A stretch of DNA of 36,300 nucleotides from Arsukibacterium tuosuense. Lineage in GTDB: Bacteria; Pseudomonadota; Gammaproteobacteria; Steroidobacterales; GCA-2729495. Below, in pieces: positions 16,001 through 31,867 of this stretch. Position 1 is the stretch's first letter, and every line of letters begins with the position of its first letter. The notes beneath the pieces were generated by a model, which saw only the letters and a program-made list of their open reading frames with translations, did no database searches and had not been told where the DNA came from. The stretch is taken from NCBI GenBank assembly GCA_945872065.1, contig CAMBYH010000017.1, forward strand, positions 1 through 36,300. Direction: 5' to 3'. The translations under genes were made by a program, and so were the position numbers.

Positions 16001-17139
16001 TCGAGCACGTTTTCCCGAATTTGCGCAATCAGGTCCCGCAGGCCGAGATCGGGGGTCAGATCGCTGCGGATCGGCAGGGTCCCGACGAACATGCCGATCA
16101 CGCTTTCGAGTTCCCGGGTCGGCCGGTTGGCCACCGGGGTTCCCACCACGATGTCGCTTTGGCCGCTGTAGCGGAACAGCAGCGTCTTGAACACGGCAAG
16201 CAGGGTCATGTACAGCGAGGCGTGCTCGCTGCGCGCCAGGGCGCGCAGGCCCTCGGAGAGGGCGGGCGTCAGCGCGAAGGTCACCACCGCGCCGTCGAAA
16301 CGGCGCAGGCGCGGGCGCGGTCGATCGGTGGGGAGTTCCAGTGTGGGGGACGCGCTGATCAGGCGGCCCCGCCAGTAGCTGAGCAGGTTGTCGAGCGTGG
16401 CTCCGGACAGGGTGGCGCGCTCGCGCGTGGCATGCGCGCCGAAATGTATGGTCAGCGGTGGGAGCACCGGCGCGGTACCGGCCAGGCGTGCCGCATACGC
16501 CACATGCAGGTTTTCCAGGAAAATGCCGAGCGACCAGCCATCGCACACAATGTGGTGCAGGGTGAAGAGCAGCTGGTACCGGCTGTTGCCCAGTCGCAGC
16601 AGCGTGGTCCGGATCAGCGGCCCGTTGGCCAGGCTGAACGGCCGGGCTGCCTCGTCGCGGGTGTGGCGCCGTTCGACCTCATCCCGGTCCGGCGCCGGAA
16701 GGTCCGAAAGGTCGACCAGCACCAGAGGAATGGGCTGGAAGGGGCGCACGACCTGCATGGGCTCGCCATCCACAGCGCGAAACACGGTGCGCAGGGCGCT
16801 CTGGCGCCTCAATACATCGTTGAGGGCCGATTCCATGGCAGCCACATCGACGGTCGAGTCGATGCCATGAGCGGCTCCCAGGTGGTAGGCGCTATTGCCG
16901 GGCTCCAGTTGGTCCAGGAACCACAGGCGGCGCTGTGCGAACGACACCGGATACTCGCCTTCGGCCCCGTCGCTGCGCGCAGCAAGAAGGACAAGCAACT
17001 GCGGTTTGTGCTCGCCAATCAGGGCTTTGCATTCGTCGGACAGGCTTCCCGGCGCTGCGGTGACGCGCAGCCGTTCGCCATCGGCGGTCAGCCGAACGCC
17101 CAATGAATCCAGGTGGGCCAGCAAGCTCTCCGGATTCAA
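12985..17139 (-). CDS. NRPS-B: terminal NRPS module, TubC-type docking-C-A-PCP-TE
   Basis: A terminating module of 1384 residues. Residues 1-55 (ESLLAHLDSLGVRLTADGERL) form a TubC-like beta-hairpin docking domain. The C domain follows with canonical HHIVCDG near 196. The A domain has core FTSGTTGVPKG near 671; I read the specificity code as DALWLGATF plus Lys, close to valine-type codes. The PCP has GGHSLLA near 1058. The TE is unusual: the elbow is GSCFGG with Cys1190 in place of Ser, Glu1217 stands where Asp is usual, and no His is found at the expected C-terminal site (ADSGLML near 1348-1354). The start is TTG at 17139, overlapping the PKS-C stop as TTGA, with GGGAGGAG 8 bases upstream. 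It adds the last residue and releases the chain. Confidence 0.95.
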   Translation of the reverse strand: MNPESLLAHLDSLGVRLTADGERLRVTAAPGSLSDECKALIGEHKPQLLVLLAARSDGAEGEYPVSFAQRRLWFLDQLEPGNSAYHLGAAHGIDSTVDVAAMESALNDVLRRQSALRTVFRAVDGEPMQVVRPFQPIPLVLVDLSDLPAPDRDEVERRHTRDEAARPFSLANGPLIRTTLLRLGNSRYQLLFTLHHIVCDGWSLGIFLENLHVAYAARLAGTAPVLPPLTIHFGAHATRERATLSGATLDNLLSYWRGRLISASPTLELPTDRPRPRLRRFDGAVVTFALTPALSEGLRALARSEHASLYMTLLAVFKTLLFRYSGQSDIVVGTPVANRPTRELESVIGMFVGTLPIRSDLTPDLGLRDLIAQIRENVLDAQTHSALPFEKMVDELRPTRNLAWSPVFQVVFTLQNTPLASNFAVTTVASMYDLSLFMWDEPGGIRGALEYNTSLFDAATAERMRDHFVALAESAVAAPEQSIGQLRMLTATQRSQVLVDWNNTTRPYPRNASLQSLFEVAASRWPQAIAVESAEPEAEVLPVARLSYAELSQASSRLAQRLRDYGVQPGDAVGLYVERSIGAIVAMLAIVKAGAAYVPLDIGDPPARTSEMLRDAGIRTVLSQHLLADRLRDTIVATIILEREWAATGPAPALPDEGSADAPAYIMFTSGTTGVPKGVCITHRNVARLVCNADYAELGPDETLLQLAPLAFDASTLEIWGALLNGSRLVVYPPGMPTTGALALVLRSQRISTLWLTTGFFHQMVESELTALAGVRQVLAGGDVLSVSHVQRLLDAKQGGIVVNAYGPTENTTFTCCHRMAPGLQLGATVLIGRPISNTRVYVLDPQGEPVPPGVAGELFAGGDGVARGYLANPAVNAEKFLPDPFGAGTGATMYRTGDLVRWRTDGTLEFLGRRDRQVKVRGFRIELEAVEDALRGCPGVRDAAVLAHRDAAGTNALVGYLVPRSADPIDLAAVKLALAGQLPAYMVPGAFVTLAALPLTPNGKLDRAALPKPAATLGRRGVIEPRTFLETQLHVIWERVLGRSGIGVTENFFDLGGHSLLAMRLFAQIERVLGLQLPVSALFTAPDIEQFAKRLEHEGFRSAWSSLVTIQGEGTQRPLFMVPGIGGNVLCYGDLARQLGPDQPFYGLQARGLDEREQPFKRIEPMAAHYLSEVRKFQPSGPYRIGGSCFGGVVAYEMAQQLRAAGEEVELLFLLESWPPPRLRPLVDTFRVRSYRIRFLIYAVKRHLAAMRKLSLRQQVQALLSGLKIISEMASTGDVYRGDQASMYVDRVSVANQLSLLHYDLRPYDGAVRFATAAQRSFVGEDTRRQWRTLAPRDYAAIDLPVADSGLMLLTPGVELLATWMRGELAGLDAKANSQAGEH

Positions 17140-20100
17140 AACTCGAGCTCCTCCCGATCGTCCTCGCTTGCCGTGCCGGGTTGCACCGTTTTGCTGCTAG
17201 TCACCCGTTCCGCCAGTCGATGGACCGTCGGCGCGTCGAAGATGTCGCGCAGTGCCAGGCGCACGCCAAGCAACTCGTAGATGCGCGAGAGCACCCGCGT
17301 GGCCATCAGTGAATGGCCGCCGAGTTCGAAGAAGTCGTCGTGAATCCCGATGCCTTCGACGCCCAGCAGCTCGGTCCAGATCATCACCAGGCGCTGCTCG
17401 GCATCGGTGTCCGGCGCCACGAAGCCGCTGGACAGGATTGGTCGCTCGGCAGTTGCGCCAGATGACCCGCGCGCCGGAGGGAGATCGGATGAACTGTTCA
17501 ACGCTGCGGCCTCGACGTCCACCTCGTTGACTGCCGAGGGATCGGGACGCGAGCGGCGGACCGCTTCACCCATCGACACCACGTCATAGGTTTCCACAAC
17601 CACCCGCTGGCGCCCCGAGCGCAGCACGCGTGCGAAGGCTTCAACACCCGTCGCCGAAGGGATCGCGCCAGCCAGGTGACCCCGCCAGTGGCTGCGCATC
17701 GCCTCGGCCACCTGCAATTGTGAGGCCATGCCCACGTCGCGCCAGGCGCCCCACTGGATCGCCACCACCTGGCGCCAGGCGGCTGGCCGGGTGTCACTGT
17801 CGACGAACGCATCGAGCACCGCGTTTGCCGCGGAGTAGTCGCACGCGCCTGGCGAACCAACCGCGGCGTTAATTGAACTCATCAGCGCGACGAAGGCCAG
17901 CGGCTCGGCACCAAGCAACTTCACCAGCACGTCGAGGCCTTGCACCTTGGGAGCGAACACGGTACGTGCGTCCGAAGGACTGGCGAGCAGCGCGATTCGG
18001 CCCTTCCCGGAGATGCCGGCGGCGTGGATCACACCGTGCAGTGCGCCAAAGCGACCCTGTGCCGCCGCGATGGCGCTTGCCATGGCGGTTTCGTCGGCGG
18101 CGTCGGCCTGGGCCACCAGCACCGCACCGCCGGCCGCCTCGATGTTGCGGATTACGGCAATCGTGGTGGCGTGGCGTTGGTCTTCCGGGTGCGTCTGCAG
18201 CCAGGCGTTCCAGTCGTCCCAGGCTTCGCGTGGCGGGAGCGCTGAACGTGCGGTGAGCAGCAGCCTCGCGCCGCACTGCCGGGCCAGCCAGTGGGCGATG
18301 GACAAGCCTATGCCGCCCAGGCCACCGGTGATGAGGTAGCAACCCTGCGCCTGAAGGGGCAGGCCCCGGGTTGTGCCGGCGGGCAGCGTGATGCGTTCGT
18401 GCCGGCGCACCCAGCGTCGGCCAGCGCGCCGTGCGACCTGCGGCTCGATGCCTGCGAGTGCCACTTCTGCAGCGATGGCCGGCACGGACTGGACGGTATC
18501 CACGCCGCCGTCGTGCCACTCGAGATCAATGCTGCGCATCTGCAGGCCCGGTGTCTCGACTGGGAGCACCAGCACCGGCCCGACCGACAGTGCGGCCAGT
18601 GGATCGCGCACCGGCTCGTCGAACACGGACTCTGCACCCGCCGTGAAGTGAAGTATCCGTGTCGGCGCATCCGGGCTTCCGGCCGGAACGGCGCCCGCCA
18701 GTGCGATCAGGGTGGCGTAGGCCTGCTCGCCCGTGCACGGTGTGCTGCCCTCGCTGGCGAGAGCCCACAAGTGCACCGCGCCCCCGAGCGCCGCACCTGC
18801 GGAGCGCAGTTCCTGTGCCAGGGCAGCCAGGTCTTCGGCCCGGTCCGCCCGCACACGCCAGTGCGCGGCGTCGACGCGCTCGAGTGCGCTACCGCGCTCG
18901 ACGAGCACGGGCTCGACCGCCAGGGCGCGCAGCGCTGTGCACACGCCCCGCGTCAGCGGTGTGTCATCTCCAAGCACGAGCCATTGGCCCGCCGCGAGCG
19001 GGTCCGGCGCGCTGTCGTCGCGGCTCCAGGTGGGGGCGAAGAACCAGTCGTCGATCCGGGCAGAGCGGCGTATGGCGTTGGCAGCCCCCGCAGTTCCGGC
19101 CAGGGTGTCGACGGTGGGCTCCACCGCGTAGCGCTTGCGCTCGAAGGGGTAGGTCGGTAGCGGCACGCGGCGACGCGGCGCGCCGTGCAGGTTTTGCCAG
19201 TCGATTTCCGTCCCGGCGAGCCACAGCCGGCCCGCGGACTCGAGCAGGGCAGAGGCGTCGTCCCGGTCGTCGCTGGGGCGGCGCATTGACGCGACCGCGC
19301 GCCGCGTGCCGTCCACGCCGAGGTTCAGCCGCGCCAGTGAGGTGAGCGCGGTGCCCGGGCCGACTTCGAGGAAATGCAGGGCCGGGTCGGCGGCAAGCGT
19401 GGCCATGCCGGCCTCGAACTGAACGGGTCGGCGCAGGTGTTCGGCGTAGTAGGCGGGAGAGGTGGCCTGCTGCGGCGTAATCCACGTCCCGCTCAGGTTC
19501 GAGACGTAGGGGAGCGTTGGTGGCGAGAGCTGCACGCCTTCGAACACCTTGGTGAACGCGGCAAGTACTGGCTCCATCATCGCTGAATGAAAGGCATGGG
19601 AGGTGTGGAGTTTCCGCGCCTCGATGCCGGCGCCAGCGAGCCTGGCGAGCAGCGCAGCCACCGCCGGTTCAGGGCCCGACACTGTGCACAGCCCCGGCGC
19701 ATTCACGGCGGCAATCTCGATTTCCGCGCTGAGCCAGCGGCCGAGTTCGGCCGCACCCAGGTGCACGGCAGCCATGCTGCCGGGCGCCTGCTGCTGCATC
19801 AGCTGCCCCCGCGCTGCGACGACGATCAGCGCGTCGGGAAGCGACAGGACTCCGGCCAGGTGAGCGGCAACGTATTCACCGATGCTGTGGCCGAGCATGG
19901 CCTTCGGTGACACGCCCCAGTGCTGCCAGAGTGTGGCCAGCGCGAATTCGGTGACGAAGAGGGCGGGTTGCGTCAGGCGGGTTTCAGTCAGGGTAGCAGC
20001 GCCATCCGGGGCGTACAGGCACGCACGGATGTCGCTACCCAGCGCGGGCTGCAGAAGTTCGGCGCAGCGGTCGACGGCGGCACGATAGACCGGCTCGTTG

Positions 20101-21743
20101 TCGTAGAGTCCCTGACCCATGCCGGCGTACTGGCTACCCTGGCCGCTGAACAGGAAGGCCACTGGACGTTGCCCGCCTTCGTGTCGTCCGCTCTGATGCG
20201 GACCGCGCAGCGCGGCGATCGCGCCGGCGGTATCCATGGCCACCAGTGCACGACGGTGGGTAAACGCCAGGCGTCCGTGCTGCAGCGTGAAAGCAACGTC
20301 GGCCAGGGCTTGTTCGGGGTGCGCCTGCAGGTGGTCGGCCAGCCGCGCGGTAGCTGCATCCAGCGCCTCGGGGCTCCGCGCCGACAGCAGGATCAGCTGC
20401 GCATTTCGTGGGACGGGTCGTGCAACCGGCGGCGGCGCTTCTTCCAGCACCGCGTGCGCATTGGTGCCGCCAATGCCGAATGAACTGATGGCAGCGCGCC
20501 GTGGGGCATCGCCTTCCGCGGTCCAGGCACTTCCCGTGGCGCTGGCAGTGAAGGGGCTGCGGTCCAGTTCGAGCGCCGGGTTCGGTGTGCGGAAGTTGAC
20601 CAGCGGCGGAAGTTCGCGATGCTGGAGCACGAGCACAGTCTTGATGAGTCCGGCCACGCCGGCTGCGGCGTCGAGGTGGCCGAGGTTGGCCTTGAGCGAG
20701 CCGAGGCGGCAAAAACCCAGATCCGGTGTGTCGGCACGAAACACCTGGGTCAGCGCTGCAATCTCGATCGGGTCACCGAGCGGCGTTGCCGTGCCGTGCG
20801 CCTCAACATAGCCGATGCTGCGCGCTGAAACACCAGCCAGTGCCTGCGCGGTGGCGATCACCTCGACCTGGCCGTCGACGCTGGGGGCAGTGAAGCCGGC
20901 CTTGCCGTCACCGTCGTTATTGATTGCAATGCCGCGAATCACCGCGTGCACGGTATCGCCGTCGGCCAGCGCTTCTGCCAGGCGCTTGAGCACAACGATG
21001 CCAGCGCCCGCGCCGGCCCGCGTGCCGCGGGCCTCGGCATCGAACGGACGGCAGTGGCCGTCCGGCGACAGAATCATGCCTTCCTGATACAGGTAGCCCG
21101 CTCCCAGCGGGAAGGTCAGCGAAACGCCGCCGGCCAGTGCCATGTCGCACTCGCCACGCTGAAGCGCGCGGCAGGCTACCTGCACCGCCACCAGTGAGGT
21201 CGAGCAGGCCGTCTGAATGGACATGCTCGGCCCCCGCAGCCCGAGCTTGTAGGAAACGCGGGTGCAGAGAAAATCCTTGTCGTTGCCGAGCATGACCTGG
21301 TACGCGCCCACTGATTCAGTCAGTGCCGGGTTGCGCAGCAACTGGGCATAGACATACGAATTCATGCTCGCACCGGCATAGACGCCCACCGATTCGGGCA
21401 ACGCCCCCACCGCGTAGCCGGCATGCTCCAGCGCCTCCCAGGCGCACTCGAGGAACACGCGCTGCTGCGGGTCTATGACCTGCACCTCCCGCGGCGAGTA
21501 ACGAAAGAAGCCGGCATCGAAGAACTCGGACTGATCGACGTAGGTGCCGCGGCTCACGTAGTGCGGGTGCGCGCGAAGTGCGGCGGGCACCCCGGCGGCG
21601 TCCAGTTCGGCGTCGCTGAGCGTCGCGAGTGATTCAACCCCTGCGGCGATGTTTTTCCAGAAGTCGTCGAGACTGGCTGCCTGCGGGAAACGCCCGGCCA
21701 GGCCGACAATGGCGATCGCGCCGGGGGGCATGGGCGCACTCAT
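17136..21743 (-). CDS. PKS-C: type I PKS module, KS-AT-KR-ACP
   Basis: One cis-AT module of 1535 residues that extends the peptidyl chain from NRPS-A by a malonyl unit and reduces the ketone. The KS (about 8-430) has QTACSTS with the active Cys near 180, EAHGTATPLGDP and KANLGHLDAAAG. The AT has GHSIGEY near 619 and HAFHS near 719, both malonyl-type. The KR has ITGGLGGIGLS near 1139 and the catalytic Ser/Tyr pair SSINAAVG and YSAAN near 1302; no LDD motif is seen. The ACP has FFELGGHSLMA near 1477. There is no DH or ER, so a beta-hydroxyl should remain. The C-terminus ends DREELEF. The ATG overlaps the NRPS-A stop (ATGA), with GAGG 8 bases upstream. Confidence 0.96.
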   Translation of the reverse strand: MSAPMPPGAIAIVGLAGRFPQAASLDDFWKNIAAGVESLATLSDAELDAAGVPAALRAHPHYVSRGTYVDQSEFFDAGFFRYSPREVQVIDPQQRVFLECAWEALEHAGYAVGALPESVGVYAGASMNSYVYAQLLRNPALTESVGAYQVMLGNDKDFLCTRVSYKLGLRGPSMSIQTACSTSLVAVQVACRALQRGECDMALAGGVSLTFPLGAGYLYQEGMILSPDGHCRPFDAEARGTRAGAGAGIVVLKRLAEALADGDTVHAVIRGIAINNDGDGKAGFTAPSVDGQVEVIATAQALAGVSARSIGYVEAHGTATPLGDPIEIAALTQVFRADTPDLGFCRLGSLKANLGHLDAAAGVAGLIKTVLVLQHRELPPLVNFRTPNPALELDRSPFTASATGSAWTAEGDAPRRAAISSFGIGGTNAHAVLEEAPPPVARPVPRNAQLILLSARSPEALDAATARLADHLQAHPEQALADVAFTLQHGRLAFTHRRALVAMDTAGAIAALRGPHQSGRHEGGQRPVAFLFSGQGSQYAGMGQGLYDNEPVYRAAVDRCAELLQPALGSDIRACLYAPDGAATLTETRLTQPALFVTEFALATLWQHWGVSPKAMLGHSIGEYVAAHLAGVLSLPDALIVVAARGQLMQQQAPGSMAAVHLGAAELGRWLSAEIEIAAVNAPGLCTVSGPEPAVAALLARLAGAGIEARKLHTSHAFHSAMMEPVLAAFTKVFEGVQLSPPTLPYVSNLSGTWITPQQATSPAYYAEHLRRPVQFEAGMATLAADPALHFLEVGPGTALTSLARLNLGVDGTRRAVASMRRPSDDRDDASALLESAGRLWLAGTEIDWQNLHGAPRRRVPLPTYPFERKRYAVEPTVDTLAGTAGAANAIRRSARIDDWFFAPTWSRDDSAPDPLAAGQWLVLGDDTPLTRGVCTALRALAVEPVLVERGSALERVDAAHWRVRADRAEDLAALAQELRSAGAALGGAVHLWALASEGSTPCTGEQAYATLIALAGAVPAGSPDAPTRILHFTAGAESVFDEPVRDPLAALSVGPVLVLPVETPGLQMRSIDLEWHDGGVDTVQSVPAIAAEVALAGIEPQVARRAGRRWVRRHERITLPAGTTRGLPLQAQGCYLITGGLGGIGLSIAHWLARQCGARLLLTARSALPPREAWDDWNAWLQTHPEDQRHATTIAVIRNIEAAGGAVLVAQADAADETAMASAIAAAQGRFGALHGVIHAAGISGKGRIALLASPSDARTVFAPKVQGLDVLVKLLGAEPLAFVALMSSINAAVGSPGACDYSAANAVLDAFVDSDTRPAAWRQVVAIQWGAWRDVGMASQLQVAEAMRSHWRGHLAGAIPSATGVEAFARVLRSGRQRVVVETYDVVSMGEAVRRSRPDPSAVNEVDVEAAALNSSSDLPPARGSSGATAERPILSSGFVAPDTDAEQRLVMIWTELLGVEGIGIHDDFFELGGHSLMATRVLSRIYELLGVRLALRDIFDAPTVHRLAERVTSSKTVQPGTASEDDREELEF
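17148..17155 (-). promoter_or_regulatory. Strong ribosome binding site for the TTG start of NRPS-B
   Basis: On the minus strand GGGAGGAG ends 8 bases before the TTG at 17139-17137. It sets the start at TTG although the codon is rare: the only alternative starts would truncate the docking domain. The same bases encode the Arg-Glu-Glu of the PKS-C C-terminal DREELEF, so the site is read both as protein and as RBS. Confidence 0.8.
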
Positions 21744-24700
21744 GCGCCTTGCCTCGCTGCGCGCGCCCGCGCACGCTGCATGGCCCCGTCGTCGGTGGCG
21801 GTGGACCCGAGTCGCTCGGCCTGCGCCTGCACAGTCGTGTGCTGGAACAGTTCGACCAGCGGCAGTGCGACGCTGAAGTCGCGTTGCAAGCGCACCTGGA
21901 GCTTCACGAGGAGCAGTGAATGGCCGCCGATGTCAAAAAAGTTGTCGTGCAGGCCGACGCGCTCAACGCCCAGCAGTTCGCGCCAGGACGCGGCCACGCG
22001 CTGCTGGGTCGGGCTCATCAGGGCGTCCGGCACATTTGTGGGCGCGGCCTGCGTACGCGGCGCCGGCAGCGCCTTGCGGTCGACCTTGCCGTTCGGCGTC
22101 AGTGGCAGCGCGTCGAGCTCGACAAAGAGGTTCGGGATCATGTACTCCGGCAGTGTCGCGCGCAGCGTTGCACGTGCTGCCTCGGCTTCGAATGGAGTGA
22201 CTTCGGTGGGCACCACGTAAGCGACCAGCCGCTGGTCGCCGGGCGTGTCTTCCCGCACTGCCACCACACAGTGACGCAGTCCCGGGTGGGTGGCGAGCAC
22301 GGTTTCAATCTCCTCGAGTTCGATGCGAAACCCGCGGAGCTTGACCTGCTGGTCGCGCCGGCCGACGAATTCGAGTTGGCCGTCACTGCGCAGGCGCGCC
22401 AGATCGCCGGTCCGGTAGACGCGTTCCGGCGCCCCATCGCCCAATTGCAGGGTGACGAACTTCTCGGCCGTCAGCTCCGGCTGGTTGCGGTAGCCGCGCG
22501 CAACACCAGCGCCGCCAATGCACAACTCACCGGCCACGCCGATGGGTGCGGGCAGACCCGAGGGTTCGAGCACATGGACCGAGGTCTCGGCAATCGGCCG
22601 GCCGATGGCAATCGGGCGGATCGTGTCGCGTACGCGGCTGAGAGTCGACCAGATCGTGGTCTCGGTCGGGCCGTACAGATTCCACAGTTCACCGGGCAGG
22701 CTGACGAGCCGTTCCGCCAGCTCCCGGGGCAGGGCCTCGCCCCCACACAGCATCTTCAGGCCGCCGCTGGCCCGCACGCCGGTCCAGCCGGAGTCGAGCA
22801 GCAGCCGCCAGGTGGCGGGTGTGGCCTGGAGGATGGTTGCCTGCGCGGTCTCGAGCAGGGTAGCCAGGCGCTGGCCGTCCAGCGCCGTGGCCCGGCTGGC
22901 CAGCACGACACTGCCGCCGGCGGTGAGCGGGCCGAAGATCTCCAGACCCGCGATATCAAAGGACAGCGTCGTCACCGACACCAGCCGGTCGTCCGCGCCA
23001 ATGCCGGGTTCCCGGTGCATGGAGCGCAGGAAGTTGACCACTGCCCCATGCTCGATCTGCACGCCCTTGGGCCGGCCCGTGGAGCCGGAGGTGTAGATCA
23101 CATAGGCGAGCGTGTCCGGGCCGACGTCGACCCCGGGCGCGTCGGCTGGCAGTGCAGCGAGCCGTGGGGCCTCGGTATCCAGTGCGACGGGCACCGGTCC
23201 GCCCGGGGTCAGCGTGCCCAGCAGGTGCGACTGGGTCAGCACCACCGCCAGCGCAGCGTCCGTCATCATGAATTCGATGCGATCCCGCGGGAAGGCCGGG
23301 TCCAGCGGCACATAGGCGCCGCCCGCCTTCAGTACGGCCAGCATCGCGACGATCATGTCGATCGAGCGCTCCATCCACACCCCGACCAGTGACTCGCTCC
23401 CTACGTTTAGCGAGATCAGATGATGGGCGAGCCGATTCGCACGGGCGTTGAGTTCGCTGTAGCTGAGTTCGCTGTCGTCCATGCAGACGGCTACCGCACC
23501 GGGCGTGCGCCGCGCCTGGGCTTCGAACAAGGCGTGCACCGTGGTCTCGGGCGTCGGCGGCAGGGACGCGCCGCGGCGCTGCGTAATCAGGGCCTGGGCC
23601 TCTGCCGCGCTGACTATGGGCAGGGATCTCACGCGGGCCTGGGGGTCGGCGGCCAGGCCGCCCAGCAGGTTGGCGTAGTGATCCACCATGCGATCGATGG
23701 TGGCAGCATCGAAAAGATCGGTGTTGTACTCGAAGTAGACCTTTATGCCGTCGGCCATGTCGAAGACATCGACCGAGAGATCGAAGCGCGCAGTCGATAG
23801 CGGCAGCTCGTGCACCGTGCTGGTGACATCGCCGTTTTCCGGGCTGGGCGCTGCGATGCTGTGCAGGACAAACAGCACCTGGAACAGGGGCGAGTGGTCG
23901 AGGTCGCGACGCGGCGCAACCCGCTCGACCAGAAGGTCGAACGGCATCTCCTGGTGGGCGTAGGCTTTTAGCGCCGTTTCCCGCACGCGGGCCAGCAACT
24001 CGCCGCCTGTCGGGTTTCCGGACAGGTTGGCGCGTTGCACGATGTTGTTCGCGAAGAAGCCGACCACGCGCTCGACCTCTGGGCGGTCCCGGGCTCCGAC
24101 CGCTGTGCCGACGGCGAAGTCCTCCTCGCCGCTGTAGCGGTGCAGCAGGATCTCGAAGGCGGCAAGCATCACCATGTAGAGCGTCACGCCCTCGCGGCGC
24201 GCCAGTGTCCTCAGCTCCGCCACCAGGGTATCGGGCAGGAGCTTCAGCCGCCGTGAGCCGTGGTGGGTCTGAACACGGGGGCGGGGGCGGTCGGTGGGCA
24301 GCGCCAGCACCGGTGGCAGGCCGCGCAACTGCTGCATCCAGTACGCCACATGCTCGTCGAGCGCACCGCGGGCAAGTACCTCGCGCTGCCAATGCACGTA
24401 ATCAATGTATTGAACGGGTAGTGGCGGCAGACTGGCCGCCTTCCCACTCAGGTACTGGCGATACAGCGTCTCCAATTCGGAGAACAGGATGGCCAGGGAC
24501 AAACCGTCGGCGACGATGTGATCGACAACGACGCACAACAGATGCTGGTCCGGTGTCAGGCGCACCAGCGTTACCCGCAGCAGCGGGCACCGCGACAGGT
24601 CGAAGGGTTCACGCGCCGTTTCCAGTGCTACGCGCTGCACCTGATCGTCCCGCGAGGCCTCGGCCATGGCACTGACGTCAACCACCTTCAGGTGCACCTG

Positions 24701-25149
24701 CGCTTCGGTCTCGACACCGCAGCGCGGCGCGCCATCGACGGCGAAGAAGCGTGTACGCAGGCTTTCGTGCCGCTGCACCAGGTCGTCGAAGGCCCGCTCG
24801 AGCGCGCTGACATCGAGCACGCCCTCCATCCGGATAGCGCTGACGACGTTGTAGGCGCTGCTGCTCGGATCCATCTGGCGCAGAAACCAGAGGCGCTGCT
24901 GGGTGTGTGATACCGGCATGCTTGCGAGGCGAGGCACGCGCACCAGGGCCGGGACAGCGGCGGGACCCCGGGGTGTGGTGGGAGGGTGCAGGCGCAGGTG
25001 TTCCTTGATCGCTTCCTTGTGTGCGGCGAGTTCGGCGCGCTGTTCGGGGCTGAGCGCACCTTTCGGCGCATTCACGCCCAGGCGGTCGCCGTCGAGGGAC
25101 AGACGCACATCGAGAGAGGCCAGCCGGCCGAGAAGTTCGTCGATCTCGG

Positions 25150-25153
<4 letters not shown>
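21740..25153 (-). CDS. NRPS-A: NRPS module, TubC-type docking-C-A-PCP, predicted glycine
   Basis: One elongation module of 1137 residues. Residues 1-55 (TEIDELLGRLASLDVRLSL) form a TubC-like docking domain. The C domain has DHIVADG near 211, where the first His of the usual HHxxxDG is Asp; the catalytic second His is kept. The A domain has core YTSGSTGRPKG near 689, and I read its code as DILQLGLIW plus Lys, which I recall as a glycine code. The PCP has GGHSLLL near 1076. It condenses glycine onto the polyketide from PKS-B. The start is GTG at 25153, overlapping the PKS-B stop as GTGA with GAGGAA 8 bases upstream. A 33-residue longer reading from 25252 has no domain support and runs through PKS-B. 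Confidence 0.95.
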
Positions 25154-31665
<6,512 letters not shown>

Positions 31666-31803
31666 CGCGTTCCACAGCTCGCAGTCAAGTTAAGGTGGAG
31701 CACCGTGAAGGCCTGGAGGCCCGGTGTTTTGCAAGTTCGGCAGCGGGCCCGCTGCGAACGCTGGCCGGATGCTCTCGCCCGAAGTCTACACAGCGCAGCG
31801 CCG

Positions 31804-31827
31804 CCAAGCCGCATTGAAGCGGCTTGG
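31804..31827. other. Perfect 9-bp stem-loop in the PKS-A/PKS-B spacer
   Basis: CCAAGCCGC (31804-31812), 6-base loop, GCGGCTTGG (31819-31827). It lies in the only sizeable gap of the cluster (31666-31867), 41 bases after the PKS-A stop in transcription order. No T tract follows on the minus strand, so intrinsic termination would be weak. It could be a partial terminator, an mRNA processing or stability element, or an operator. I see no convincing -35/-10 pair in this spacer: TTGACT at 31687-31692 (minus) has no room for a -10 before the ATG. Confidence 0.55.
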
Positions 31828-31867
31828 ACATCGAGTCGGAACCAGTTCGGCACCGTACACGTCAGAC

